From NCBI RefSeq assembly GCF_001545115.1, contig NZ_FCNU01000023.1, positions 62,001 to 126,000 on the forward strand: a stretch of DNA of 64,000 bases, read 5' to 3'. A model generated the notes under the pieces. That model saw only the letters and a list, made by a program, of their open reading frames with translations. It was not told where the DNA came from and did not search any database. Position numbers and translations under genes: made by a program. This stretch comes from Candidatus Protochlamydia phocaeensis (lineage in GTDB: Bacteria; Chlamydiota; Chlamydiia; Chlamydiales; Parachlamydiaceae). Every line of letters starts with the position of its first letter. The first letter of the stretch is position 1. Positions 26,490-35,096 of the stretch are shown piece by piece.

Positions 26490-26584
26490 TTTTCACCAAC
26501 TAATCATTAAGCTTTTAAACCGTAGAAAAACAAAGCCCTATTAATCTTGTTTGTGCAAATATAAGTAAATGTAAAGGCAAATAA

Positions 26585-26944
26585 ATGAAAAAGATTCTTT
26601 TACCCCAAGACGACGGCGACCTGCTTGCCGACTGCCAATGCCAAACCTTTCGCGCCAGCGGTAAAGGTGGCCAGCATGTCAATGTCACGGATAGTGCAGT
26701 CCGTCTCATCCACTTGCCAACCGGCCTGGTTGTAACCTGCCAAAAAGAGCGCAGCCAATACCTAAACAAAAAAGCCTGCCTCATTAAACTACGCGAACGC
26801 GTGGAAAAACTGAATTACCGCCCTCCCAAACGCATCCCCACAAAAATGCCTAAAGCAGCTAAAGAAAAAAACTTGGCCAGAAAAGCTCACCATTCAGCAA
26901 AAAAGCGTTTGCGCCGCCTTCCTCCTGCTTCCAACAATGAATAA
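26585..26944 (+). CDS. Class I release factor-like GGQ protein (ribosome rescue type)
   Basis: The 119-residue protein contains only the peptidyl-tRNA hydrolysis domain of class I release factors: [24 protein letters not shown] with the catalytic GGQ, then [22 protein letters not shown]. There is no codon-recognition domain. The C-terminus is strongly basic ([17 protein letters not shown]), as in ArfB/ICT1 and C12orf65-like factors that free stalled ribosomes by placing a basic tail in the mRNA channel. It is divergent from the PARG-like gene and separate from the next gene. It is shorter than PrfH (about 200 residues). Confidence 0.88.
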   Translation: MKKILLPQDDGDLLADCQCQTFRASGKGGQHVNVTDSAVRLIHLPTGLVVTCQKERSQYLNKKACLIKLRERVEKLNYRPPKRIPTKMPKAAKEKNLARKAHHSAKKRLRRLPPASNNE

Positions 26945-27053
26945 ATAAAAAAACAATTAAATAAAAGTTTATCAATAACATCAAAATCAATTTGAAAACA
27001 AAAATAAAACAGAAGATAATTAATCATCTAATTAAATTTATTAGGTATTTAAA

Positions 27054-28100
27054 ATGATGTCAAAATATTTGCAGGGAATTGCGCGTTTTATTATTTGTGT
27101 CTCTTGTTTAGTAGGTTCTCTTTACGGGACAATGCCCGCCTCAGCGGCTTCTGTTGTTATTTCCTCTGAGCAAAGCCAAGCGCGATTTTATCACACGCAA
27201 GATCGCAAGCAACTACGCTCAGCCATTTTGGAAGCGCTCGATCAAGCGCAGAAGTCCATTCTCATTTTTACTTTCAGCCTTTCCGATCCGTCCATTATTG
27301 CCAAGCTAAAGGAAAAAGCCTTGCAAGGCATCCAGGTTACTGTCGTTATTGATCATGAGCATTTGAATGAAATAAAATCAAAGGGCAGCGAACAAATAGA
27401 GATTGCCACCCGTCAATTGGGACAAGGGCATTTGCATCATAAAATCCTTGTCGTAGATAGACAAGACATTTGGATAGGCTCTGCCAACTTTACTCGCGCA
27501 GCTTATGAGGGCCAAGAAAACCTCATGGTCCGCTTGTCTTCTTCCGAACTAGGCGCCTATTTAGCGAATGAAGCGGATGTCTTTAAAGGAAAAGCTTGGC
27601 GTTTTGAACACGGCCCTTTATCCATTCCTCAGCCAAATCAAATCATTGATTTCTGCTTGCTGCCGCATGAGAGCTTCCCTATTAAAAAAATAGAGGCCGC
27701 TATTAACGCTGCTTCAAAAGAGCGTCTACTCAATGCTTTTGAAGAAGCCCAAGCAAGCCTCAAGATCGCAATGATGGTATGGACAAGCCCGGAATTGGCC
27801 CAGGCGGCAATTCAAGCTCATCAAAGAGGTGTACGGGTGCAAGTCGTTGCTCCCGATTTAGGAGGTGTCCTGCCTCAATTGCAAAAAGCTGGAATTGAAG
27901 TCAAAATCAATCCCGCTTTAGCTTTCGTGCATAATAAGATGATGATTGTCGACGATACCAAATTAGTGAATGGATCGGCCAACTGGTCCAAATCGGCTTT
28001 TACCCGTAATGATGAAAGCTTTATAGTCATTCATCCCCTAACGGACGATCAACAGGAGATTTTACACGCTTATTGGAACTATCTTTGGCCCGTTGATTAA
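27054..28100 (+). CDS. Secreted phospholipase D-family protein
   Basis: The 348-residue protein has a Sec signal peptide (hydrophobic IARFIICVSCLVGSLYG, cleavage near ASAAS). Two HKD motifs follow: HHKILVVDRQDIWIGSANFT and VHNKMMIVDDTKLVNGSANW, each HxKxxxxD with the conserved GSxN seven residues later. The two-HKD, about 350-residue layout fits PLDc_2 proteins such as cardiolipin synthase-like or nuclease-like enzymes; the absence of membrane segments besides the signal argues against cardiolipin synthase. Exported PLDs are a recognised virulence-associated group in Chlamydiae; the substrate (phospholipid or nucleic acid) cannot be decided from sequence. Start is one of two adjacent ATGs with no strong Shine-Dalgarno. 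Confidence 0.88.
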   Translation: MMSKYLQGIARFIICVSCLVGSLYGTMPASAASVVISSEQSQARFYHTQDRKQLRSAILEALDQAQKSILIFTFSLSDPSIIAKLKEKALQGIQVTVVIDHEHLNEIKSKGSEQIEIATRQLGQGHLHHKILVVDRQDIWIGSANFTRAAYEGQENLMVRLSSSELGAYLANEADVFKGKAWRFEHGPLSIPQPNQIIDFCLLPHESFPIKKIEAAINAASKERLLNAFEEAQASLKIAMMVWTSPELAQAAIQAHQRGVRVQVVAPDLGGVLPQLQKAGIEVKINPALAFVHNKMMIVDDTKLVNGSANWSKSAFTRNDESFIVIHPLTDDQQEILHAYWNYLWPVD

Positions 28101-28548
28101 TCGTCAGCCCGTAACGGCAGATTTCTGTTAGCATAAGTTTCTTAGAGGGTTTCTTAAGCGTGGATTTTTAATCTGAGTTTGGAGTTTTTAGCCAATCCAA
28201 TCCCTTTTTTGCTGATGCCTTTCATCCGCAAATGATTTTGATTCGCTCAACGGAAGTCTGCCTATTCTCTGCCAGCCGAAGTAAATTCAAAAATTGGCTA
28301 TTTGAACTCCTTCAGGGCAGAGGCAATCTTTACGCCCCTTGTACAATTTGACAAATTTACCTTGTTTACTTTAGTTTGAGCCTAATTCCATTTTCCTTCC
28401 GAAAAGTGATTGCTTAAGAGATTGTTGTCGAATTCTTAATTGTCTCGATTCGAGACTGTTGTGAATTCGACACCGGCCTCTAATTGTTTTTCCTTATGCT
28501 CTTCTGTACCCATTCTCATTCATAAAACATTAACATTAGAGTCCTCTT
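28101..28548. other. Regulatory-looking intergenic region
   Basis: About 450 bp with no gene. It holds a lone palindromic-element end (TTAGAGGGTTTCTTAAG, 28142-28158), the short repeat CTGAGTTTGGAGTTTTT (28173-28189, also at 33446) and the nested palindrome at 28427-28471. A TTGACA lies at 28350-28355. Confidence 0.45.
28427..28471. promoter_or_regulatory. 45-bp nested perfect palindrome
   Basis: Outer arms GTCGAATTC (28427-28435) and GAATTCGAC (28463-28471) are perfect inverted repeats. Inside, separated by symmetric 6-base spacers (TTAATT and TGTTGT), is a second palindrome GTCTCGA-T-TCGAGAC (28442-28456). The two share one centre at 28449. It lies 77 bases upstream of the TPP enzyme start, and could be a two-site operator or a cruciform/RNA hairpin. 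Confidence 0.7.
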
Positions 28549-30339
28549 ATGCTTAAAAATACGGTGAGCGATTTTATCATTCGACGCCTGTCTGAATGGG
28601 GAATTAAACGCATTTTTGGCTATCCGGGCAATGGAATTAGCGGGATGGTAGAAGCGCTTAACCGGTCCCAGGATGCGATTCAATTTATTCAAGCCCGCCA
28701 CGAGGAAATGGCAGCTTTTATGGCTTGCGCGCATGCGAAATTTACAGGAGAAGTCGGCATTTGCCTGGCGACATCAGGGCCAGGCGCTATTCATTTGCTC
28801 AATGGCCTCTATGACGCGAAATTGGATCATCAACCTGTCGTGGCCATTATTGGCCAACAAGCTCGCTCTTCTTTGGGAAACGATTGCCAGCAAGAAGTAG
28901 ATCTTCTTTCCTTATTTAAAGATGTGGCAAGTGCCTACATACAAATAGCGGTTGATGAATCGCAAATCAGGCATCTTATTGACCGAGCTGTTCGCATTGC
29001 CCAAGTCGAAAGAACGGTCACCTGTGTGATTATTCCTCAAGATATTCAATCGCTTAAGCTTAAAGAGCTTTCTTTTAATCAATCAACCGCTCCTCCGGGA
29101 ATTGGCCACGTTTATCCCCTTATCATTCCGACAGATTTTGATCTTAAAAGGGCCGCGGAAGTGCTGAATGCCGGTAAAAGAGTTGCTATTCTTATCGGCG
29201 CAGGAGCACTTCATGCCACAGACGAAATCATCCAAGCAGCAGATCTATTAGGAGCCGGGGTAGCCAAGGCCCTTCTCGGAAAGGCGGCCTTGCCTGACCA
29301 CCTTCCCTTTGTGACAGGATCGATTGGAATAATCGGCACGAAACCTTCGCAAATTTTAATGGAAACTTGCGATACTTTATTCATCGTCGGCAGCAGCTTT
29401 CCTTATCCCGCGTTCCTTCCCAAAGAAGGCCAGGCAAGAGGCGTGCAAATTGATATAGACGGACGCATGCTGAGCCTTCGCTACCCCATGGAAGTGAATT
29501 TGATAGGAGATAGCAAAGAAACATTGCGCCTTCTTATCCCCCATTTGATAAAAAAAACAGATAGGGCTTGGCGCGCGTACATTGAGCAAGAGATCATTGC
29601 GTGGAATAAAGATTGCCATGACAGGGCAAGACTTCCTGCCAAGCCTTTAAATCCTCAGCTTGTCTTTCAGGAGCTTTCCGCCCGCCTTCCGGAAGAGTGC
29701 ATCTTAACAGCTGATGCAGGATCGGCAGCTGCCTGGCTGGCTCGCGATGTTAAGGTTCGTCGCGGCATGTTGGTTTCTCTTTCCGGCAATCTAGCCTCTA
29801 TGGGATCTGCTGTTCCTTATGCCATTGCCGCAAAATTTGCCTTTCCTAAAAGAATAGTGATTGCACTGGTCGGAGATGGGGCGATGCAGATGAATGGCAA
29901 TGAAGAACTGATTACAATCAAAAAGTACTGGCAAGAATGGCTTGATCCTCGGTTAATCATCCTCGTGTTAAATAACCGCGACCTCAATTTTGAAACATGG
30001 GAACAAAGATTGGGAGACGGGAATCCTATTTATGAGAATTCCCAATCCATTCCGGATTTTCCTTACGCTCGCTATGCCGAATCCTTAGGTCTTAAAGGCC
30101 TAAGGGTGGACTCCCCCAATAAAATTGGAGACGCTTTTGATATTGCTCTGCAAGCTGATTGTCCTATTTTAATAGAGGCAGTCACCGATCCAGATATTCC
30201 CCCTTTTGCCCCTCATATTGCATTAATGGAAAAGGGGTATGCCTTTCCTCCTTCACTGATTCCTAAACATTCAGGAACGGAAGAACTTCTTCCCTATATA
30301 GCTAAAATCAAAGCCATTCAACCAGAGTCAGAAACCTAA
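28549..30339 (+). CDS. Thiamine-pyrophosphate enzyme, pyruvate oxidase/acetolactate synthase-like
   Basis: Full-length at 596 residues with the three-domain POX/AHAS layout. N-terminal: IFGYPGNGISGMVEAL and ARHEEMAAFMACAHAKFTG, where the Glu of RHEE activates the TPP ring, then CLATSGPGAIHLLNGLYDAK. Middle: VLNAGKRVAILIGAGALHA (FAD/ADP-fold domain). C-terminal: VALVGDGAMQMNGNEELIT, the GDG...N(x)xN Mg-TPP motif. The closest layout is pyruvate oxidase PoxB/YdaP-type, which oxidatively decarboxylates pyruvate to acetate. No regulatory subunit gene is adjacent, arguing against acetolactate synthase. The next gene, a quinone oxidoreductase, starts 41 bp downstream and may be co-transcribed. A nested palindrome lies upstream. 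Confidence 0.85.
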   Translation: MLKNTVSDFIIRRLSEWGIKRIFGYPGNGISGMVEALNRSQDAIQFIQARHEEMAAFMACAHAKFTGEVGICLATSGPGAIHLLNGLYDAKLDHQPVVAIIGQQARSSLGNDCQQEVDLLSLFKDVASAYIQIAVDESQIRHLIDRAVRIAQVERTVTCVIIPQDIQSLKLKELSFNQSTAPPGIGHVYPLIIPTDFDLKRAAEVLNAGKRVAILIGAGALHATDEIIQAADLLGAGVAKALLGKAALPDHLPFVTGSIGIIGTKPSQILMETCDTLFIVGSSFPYPAFLPKEGQARGVQIDIDGRMLSLRYPMEVNLIGDSKETLRLLIPHLIKKTDRAWRAYIEQEIIAWNKDCHDRARLPAKPLNPQLVFQELSARLPEECILTADAGSAAAWLARDVKVRRGMLVSLSGNLASMGSAVPYAIAAKFAFPKRIVIALVGDGAMQMNGNEELITIKKYWQEWLDPRLIILVLNNRDLNFETWEQRLGDGNPIYENSQSIPDFPYARYAESLGLKGLRVDSPNKIGDAFDIALQADCPILIEAVTDPDIPPFAPHIALMEKGYAFPPSLIPKHSGTEELLPYIAKIKAIQPESET

Positions 30340-30380
30340 TCCCTTGTGCACAAGCTAATTATAATTTTAGGTATGATATC

Positions 30381-31382
30381 ATGATTTCTCCCCTTCCCTC
30401 TACGATGGCTGCCATAGAAGTGATCCATCCCGGCGATCCTTCCGTCTTAAAAAAATGCACCCGCCCTACTCCTCAACCAGGCCCAGACGAGGTATTGATC
30501 GAAGTCAAGGCTGCCGGAGTCAACCGGCCAGACATCATGCAGCGCAAAGGCCTCTATCCGCCTCCACCTGGGGCCTCCGATATTCCAGGTCTTGAAGCCG
30601 CTGGAATCATCGCCAAAGTGGGAGCAAACGTCAAGCAATGGAAAGGGGGAGAAAAAGTCTGCGCCCTTTTGACTGGAGGAGGATATGCCGCTTATTGCAC
30701 AACGCCGGCAGTCCAATGCCTGCCTATTCCTACTGGATTAAACTTCATCGAGGCGGCTTCCTTGCCTGAGACGTTTTTTACCGTCTGGAGCAATGTCTTT
30801 GTACGCGCCCACCTAGCTTCTGGGGAAAGCCTGCTTGTTCAAGGAGGTTCTAGCGGAATAGGCGTAGCCGCCATTCAAATGGCCTATGCTTGGGGATGCC
30901 GTGTTTTTGCTACAGCAGGCAGCACAGAAAAATGCAGGATCTGCGAAAGCTTAGGAGCAGAAAAGGCAATCAATTACCGGGAAACTGATTTTGCGCAAGC
31001 AATCAAAGACCTGACGCAAGGCCAGGGCGTTGATGTCATCTTGGATATGGTAGGCGGCGATTATGTACCGAAAGAGCTATCGATTCTAGCTGAAGAGGGA
31101 CGCCTCGTCCTGATTAGTACCTTGAAGGGATCGGAAACAAGCCTCAATTTGCGTGAAATCATGATGCGCCGTCTAACCCTAACAGGCTCGACTTTGCGCA
31201 ACCGTTCGCCCGCCTTCAAAGGAGCCATTGCAGCAGATCTAAGAAAAAATATCTGGCCCTTGATCGAAACGGGCAAAATCAAGCCCGTGATTTATCGTAC
31301 ATTCGCATTTGAAGAAGCCGCCGAGGCCCATCGCTTAATGGAGTCCGGTTCCCATAGTGGGAAAATCATCTTGACCCTTTGA
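30381..31382 (+). CDS. Zinc-independent quinone oxidoreductase (MDR superfamily, PIG3-like)
   Basis: The 333-residue NAD(P)H-dependent enzyme has the PIG3-type start MAAIEVIHPGDPSVLKKCTR followed by VKAAGVNRPDIMQRKGLYPPPPGASDIPGLEAAG. The cofactor fold is LLVQGGSSGIGVAAIQMAYAWGC, the AxxGxxG-like Rossmann site. The structural zinc Cys cluster of alcohol dehydrogenases is absent, as expected. It reduces quinones or enones using NADPH. It follows the TPP enzyme by 41 bp on the same strand. The ATG at 30381 leaves eight residues before the conserved start; an internal Met (residue 9) matches the family better. Confidence 0.9.
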   Translation: MISPLPSTMAAIEVIHPGDPSVLKKCTRPTPQPGPDEVLIEVKAAGVNRPDIMQRKGLYPPPPGASDIPGLEAAGIIAKVGANVKQWKGGEKVCALLTGGGYAAYCTTPAVQCLPIPTGLNFIEAASLPETFFTVWSNVFVRAHLASGESLLVQGGSSGIGVAAIQMAYAWGCRVFATAGSTEKCRICESLGAEKAINYRETDFAQAIKDLTQGQGVDVILDMVGGDYVPKELSILAEEGRLVLISTLKGSETSLNLREIMMRRLTLTGSTLRNRSPAFKGAIAADLRKNIWPLIETGKIKPVIYRTFAFEEAAEAHRLMESGSHSGKIILTL

Positions 31383-31412
31383 CGCAGGCCCGCCATCTTG
31401 CTAAAAATTTCT

Positions 31413-31512
31413 CTTCCTGCTAATATGAAGCCTCATCCAACAGGAAGGAGACCCATGCGCAATTAACCTTTGTTAAAGTTGTTTTCTTAAACAGTTTAGC
31501 CAAGGTATTGCT
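31413..31512 (+). promoter_or_regulatory. Leader of the ABC-F gene with a three-codon ORF (MRN)
   Basis: CTTCCTG (31413-31419) and CAGGAAG (31441-31447) can pair, masking AGGAAGGAG (31442-31450), a very strong Shine-Dalgarno four bases before ATG CGC AAT TAA (31455-31466). The ABC-F start codon is 46 bases further on, preceded only by a weak AAGG. A minimal upstream ORF with a better ribosome binding site than the gene it precedes is the layout of ribosome-mediated attenuation known for antibiotic-resistance ABC-F genes. I found no clear T-run terminator in the leader. Confidence 0.5.
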
Positions 31513-33153
31513 ATGTCTTCTTTTCAACTCATCAAATTTGACTCCGTCTCAAAAAATTTTGGCCCCCGCCAAGTCTTAACAGATTTAACTTTTACCATCA
31601 GCCAAGGTCAGCGTTTGGCCATTGTCGGCGAAAATGGCTGTGGAAAGACGACCCTTGCCCGTTTGGCAGCAGGCCTAGATCAACCCGACCAAGGACATGT
31701 AGGCGTCTCTGGCTGTACAATCGGCTATTTGCCTCAAGATTCCTTCCCAGAGCAATTGAATGCGCTTTCGCTAGAAGAGGCATTATTGCAAGCGCAAGGC
31801 GGATTGCATAATCTATCTAAACAGCTGCACGCGCTGGAAGAAGCCATGGCGCAACTTTCGGAAGGCCCTGCTTTGGCAGCTGCTATGGGGGAATGGGATC
31901 ACCTATATAACCTATTTATGGAACGCAACGGCTATGCGGCAGAAGAACGGGCGCGTACCTGCCTTTCCGCCCTTGGGCTAAATCGCTTGCCGATGACTCG
32001 TTCATTGGCGGATTTAAGCGGGGGCGAAAAACGGCGTGTCCTGTTAGCCACCCTCCTTCTAGAATCGCCTTCGCTTTTAATTTTGGACGAGCCGACTAAC
32101 CATCTTGATAAGCAAGCATTAAATTGGCTTGAGGTTTTTTTACAATCTTTTAAAGGCGCTGTTCTCCTCATCAGCCATGACCGCTATTTTTTGAACCAAG
32201 TGGCCAACGGCATCCTCGAGCTTTCACCCATTCCTCCTCATTTGAACTATTATTCAGGAAATTATCATGATTATACGGTTGCCAAACAACGGGAACTGGC
32301 CAAGCGTTTGGAGGCTTACCAGCAACAGCAAGAAGACAGGCAAACCCTTATCCGTTTTTTAAAAGAGCAAACATTCTCTTCCAAAAAAGCTACACCTTCA
32401 AAGGACGGCAACAAAATGTGCTATGATCATCGCGGAGAAAAGCACATCAACAGCAAGCGCAAGGCAATTAGCCAAGCAAAGGCCCTTCTCGAAAAGATAG
32501 AAGAGGAAAAACTTGAGCATCCGCTCCCTAAACACTATGTCGGTATTAAGTTCCATCCCAAGCCGCTCGAAAGCCCGGTCGTCCTTCGATTGGAAGACAT
32601 CCAACTATCCAGAGGAGACAAGCGCTTGATCAGCCAATTTTCTGCGACTGCCCTTCTTGGCGACCGCATTATTTTGGCTACGCCGAACGGCAGCGGAAAA
32701 AGTTCGCTACTGCACCTACTAGCTAATCGCCAACAGCCAGAAAGCGGACAGATCCAATATGCCCCCTCAGCCATCATGGGATGGTTGGATCAAGAGGTTT
32801 CAATAGAGAACCAATCGCTTACTTTGCAGGACTATTTGCAACAACGCTTTTCCTTGCCTGAACATGAATTGAGAAGTTATTTGCATCGTTTGGCTTTGAT
32901 CGAAGACCGCCTCATTAAGCAAAAGATTGAACATCTAAGCCTAGGCCAAAAGCGACGGCTTCAATTGCTGGAGTTGATGCTAAGCGGGGCAAACGTTCTT
33001 ATCTTAGATGAGCCGACCAATCACCTTGCTCCGCGCATACTCGATGAATTGGAAACCGCTTTACTTAACTTTCCAGGAACGATTATTGCTGCAACGCACG
33101 ATCGCCAGTTTGCCCAACGGATCGGCAAAACATACTGGGAATGGAAGGAATGA
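31513..33153 (+). CDS. ABC-F family ribosome-associated ATPase
   Basis: The 546-residue soluble protein has two ABC ATPase domains and no membrane part. Domain 1: Walker A GENGCGKTT, signature LSGGEKRRV, Walker B LLILDEPTNHLD and the switch His in LLISHDRYFL. Domain 2: Walker A TPNGSGKSS, signature LSLGQKRRL, Walker B VLILDEPTNHLAP, switch His AATHDRQF. The linker (about residues 235-330) is charged and helical, with RQTLIRFLKEQTFSSKKATP, as in ribosome E-site binding ABC-F proteins that tune translation or confer resistance to 50S antibiotics. Which subgroup it belongs to cannot be decided here. A three-codon leader ORF precedes it. The terminator at 33347 follows. Confidence 0.9.
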   Translation: MSSFQLIKFDSVSKNFGPRQVLTDLTFTISQGQRLAIVGENGCGKTTLARLAAGLDQPDQGHVGVSGCTIGYLPQDSFPEQLNALSLEEALLQAQGGLHNLSKQLHALEEAMAQLSEGPALAAAMGEWDHLYNLFMERNGYAAEERARTCLSALGLNRLPMTRSLADLSGGEKRRVLLATLLLESPSLLILDEPTNHLDKQALNWLEVFLQSFKGAVLLISHDRYFLNQVANGILELSPIPPHLNYYSGNYHDYTVAKQRELAKRLEAYQQQQEDRQTLIRFLKEQTFSSKKATPSKDGNKMCYDHRGEKHINSKRKAISQAKALLEKIEEEKLEHPLPKHYVGIKFHPKPLESPVVLRLEDIQLSRGDKRLISQFSATALLGDRIILATPNGSGKSSLLHLLANRQQPESGQIQYAPSAIMGWLDQEVSIENQSLTLQDYLQQRFSLPEHELRSYLHRLALIEDRLIKQKIEHLSLGQKRRLQLLELMLSGANVLILDEPTNHLAPRILDELETALLNFPGTIIAATHDRQFAQRIGKTYWEWKE

Positions 33154-33545
33154 ATGCTAATGTTGATAAAACAATCCACAACGCACGAGAATGAAAGTAT
33201 CTTAACTCTTTCAATTTTTCTCTTGAATTAGGGCTTTATGTGGAGGAATGCAAGAGGAGTGGTGAGCCCGCTTATCCCTCGCTTATCCCGATCAAATTGA
33301 CTAGCCAATCGAACCGTAGGCATTTACTCAACAATATAGGCAAGAAAGCCGCCTCCCAAGGCGGCTCATCTTTTCTTTTCACATCATCCTACATGCAGAC
33401 AAATCTAGGCTGCCCAATCTTGCAGCAATTTAAGATGGTATTAACCTAAGTTTGGAGTTTTTGCCCTTTGGACTAACGTGAAAGCTCTTGCAGATGAAAA
33501 ATGGCAAGGCTTTGACGCAGTCGAAAGAGCAAAAAAACTGCAAAC
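33154..33545. other. Intergenic region with terminator and repeat copy
   Basis: About 390 bp. It holds the terminator at 33347-33366 and a repeat-family-2 copy at 33446-33501. Small frames here (33240-33449, 33478-33714) lack ribosome binding sites, and the second overlaps the kinase gene antisense. Confidence 0.5.
33347..33366. terminator. Rho-independent terminator hairpin
   Basis: AGCCGCCT and AGGCGGCT form a perfect 8-bp GC-rich stem around a CCCA loop, followed by CATCTTTTCTTTTC. It serves the ABC-F transcript and possibly the converging kinase gene. Confidence 0.85.
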
Positions 33546-35096
33546 TCAGGTTATTAACTTGTCTAAGCCTACTGCTGCGTCTGCACAAGAAAGCCTATTA
33601 TCTGGATCAATTTTCAAAAGGCCTTTCGTTATTTCTAACATTCCAAGCGTTAATGTCTTTTCATCTTCTGAAAGGGAGCTCTTCGAAATTTTGCTAGACA
33701 CGCTATCAAGATAGCCGTCCATTTGATCTTGTTTAAGCTTTTTAGAAGCAAAGTTATTGACAGGGGCATTGAATTTCGGATCTACAAACGCTAAAATTGT
33801 TATCCCTAAAGAGAAACTATCAAATTTATCATTGATCATTTGCTCGTTAATTTTTAGATCTCCATTCTCATCTAAATGTTCTGGAGGCAAAAAGGTAAGG
33901 GTTCCTCCAATAAATTCTTTTTTGTCATCTATCAAAGTATTAAACAAGGTATCAAAGTCATGGATATACCCTTTCATTTGCCCATCTGTTTGCTGCTTAA
34001 ATAAAATATTGGCAGGTTTAATATCACCATGTATAAAGTGCTGTTTATGAATTTCTTTTAATCCAATCGCCACGTCTCTCATGACTTGGCAATACTGCTT
34101 AGGTGTGGCAACTTTCTTTAATTTCTCTCCATCTCCATCCATTCTTTGTTGCACAGCATAATGACTTGGTTCGTATGAGTCTTCGCTAATGTGACTAAAT
34201 TTATAATTTGGGACAATATGAGGAATTCCAAGACTATGTAATTTTCGTAAATTTCGGACATTTGCCCCAGCCGATGCGATAGAGGACGGCTTCGATCGGG
34301 CCTCTACATATTCTTCTAAATTATTCAATTGAATAGCTTCGTTAATGTCCTTATTTCCCCCCTTGGCAAGGGGTTCTCTCGAAATATAGATCCCTCCATC
34401 ATATAGCGTAAAAGGATAATGTTGATCATTAGCCGATTCAAAGCGAAAGGCTTGAGAATTGCTTAAATCCTGTTGCTGTGCCAATTGCTTACCGATTGCT
34501 TTTATTGTCTCTTGCATTTTTTCGTTTCCAGAAATCTGCTTATCTTTTACTTGCTTAACAAGTACCTTTAAATTTTTTAATTTTAGCCTCGATATCACGG
34601 TTGCCAAAGATTGGGTATAGTCAAAATCTTGGGTCTCCGATAAGACCTTTGCTAAAGGCTTGAGGTAATTAAAGTTACCAATTTGATTAACGAATCCCTT
34701 CACTCTATTGAGTGTCTCTAAATTCATTGTTTCAGCCAGCTCTTGCTCTGCTTGAACAAGATCAGACACATCTCCTCTGGCCTGTTCGCTAGCCTGCCTG
34801 ATAGCCTTTTCGCTAATTCCTATCGCCTGACTTAAATCCGAGATTTTAATATATAAAGGATGATCACTTGCCTTTATCCGAACCATAACATGGGTTCTTT
34901 CAGGAATAAAGCAGCTAAGCGATAATAAACCCAATGTTTTGCTATATAACGTTTGTTGAGGATCAATTTGTAAAGATTGAATTTTTTGAATCGTCCCATC
35001 TACACTTTTTAATATTATATTTTGGGGACTGTTAACAGATTGATAGTATAAACTATCCGAATTAAAACTAAACTCACCGGATTGTTTTGTTTTCAT
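33546..35096 (-). CDS. Eukaryote-like Ser/Thr protein kinase, degenerate
   Basis: The 516-residue product has a helical, Lys-rich N-terminal half (residues 1-215, unrecognised) and a kinase domain (about 225-515). The catalytic loop is clear: HFIHGDIKPANILF with Asp358 and Asn363, followed by the activation segment HDFDTLFNT in place of DFG (D380-F381-D382), then GGTLTFLPPEHL (APE equivalent) and DKFDSFSLGITILAF (the helix F Asp). A Gly-rich loop is weak (REPLAKGGNKDINEA) and no convincing VAIK Lys is seen, so activity may be atypical or lost. No signal peptide or transmembrane segment. Kinase genes of this sort in Chlamydiae may act on host proteins. The stop is TGA at 33546. Confidence 0.78.
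   Translation of the reverse strand: MKTKQSGEFSFNSDSLYYQSVNSPQNIILKSVDGTIQKIQSLQIDPQQTLYSKTLGLLSLSCFIPERTHVMVRIKASDHPLYIKISDLSQAIGISEKAIRQASEQARGDVSDLVQAEQELAETMNLETLNRVKGFVNQIGNFNYLKPLAKVLSETQDFDYTQSLATVISRLKLKNLKVLVKQVKDKQISGNEKMQETIKAIGKQLAQQQDLSNSQAFRFESANDQHYPFTLYDGGIYISREPLAKGGNKDINEAIQLNNLEEYVEARSKPSSIASAGANVRNLRKLHSLGIPHIVPNYKFSHISEDSYEPSHYAVQQRMDGDGEKLKKVATPKQYCQVMRDVAIGLKEIHKQHFIHGDIKPANILFKQQTDGQMKGYIHDFDTLFNTLIDDKKEFIGGTLTFLPPEHLDENGDLKINEQMINDKFDSFSLGITILAFVDPKFNAPVNNFASKKLKQDQMDGYLDSVSSKISKSSLSEDEKTLTLGMLEITKGLLKIDPDNRLSCADAAVGLDKLIT

Noticed and set aside
33240-33449. 69-codon frame on the plus strand
   Set aside because: It runs through a strong terminator hairpin and lacks a ribosome binding site.
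33478-33714. Frame antisense to the kinase gene's 3' end
   Set aside because: It lies opposite a well-supported gene and seems to arise from a repeat copy plus antisense reading.
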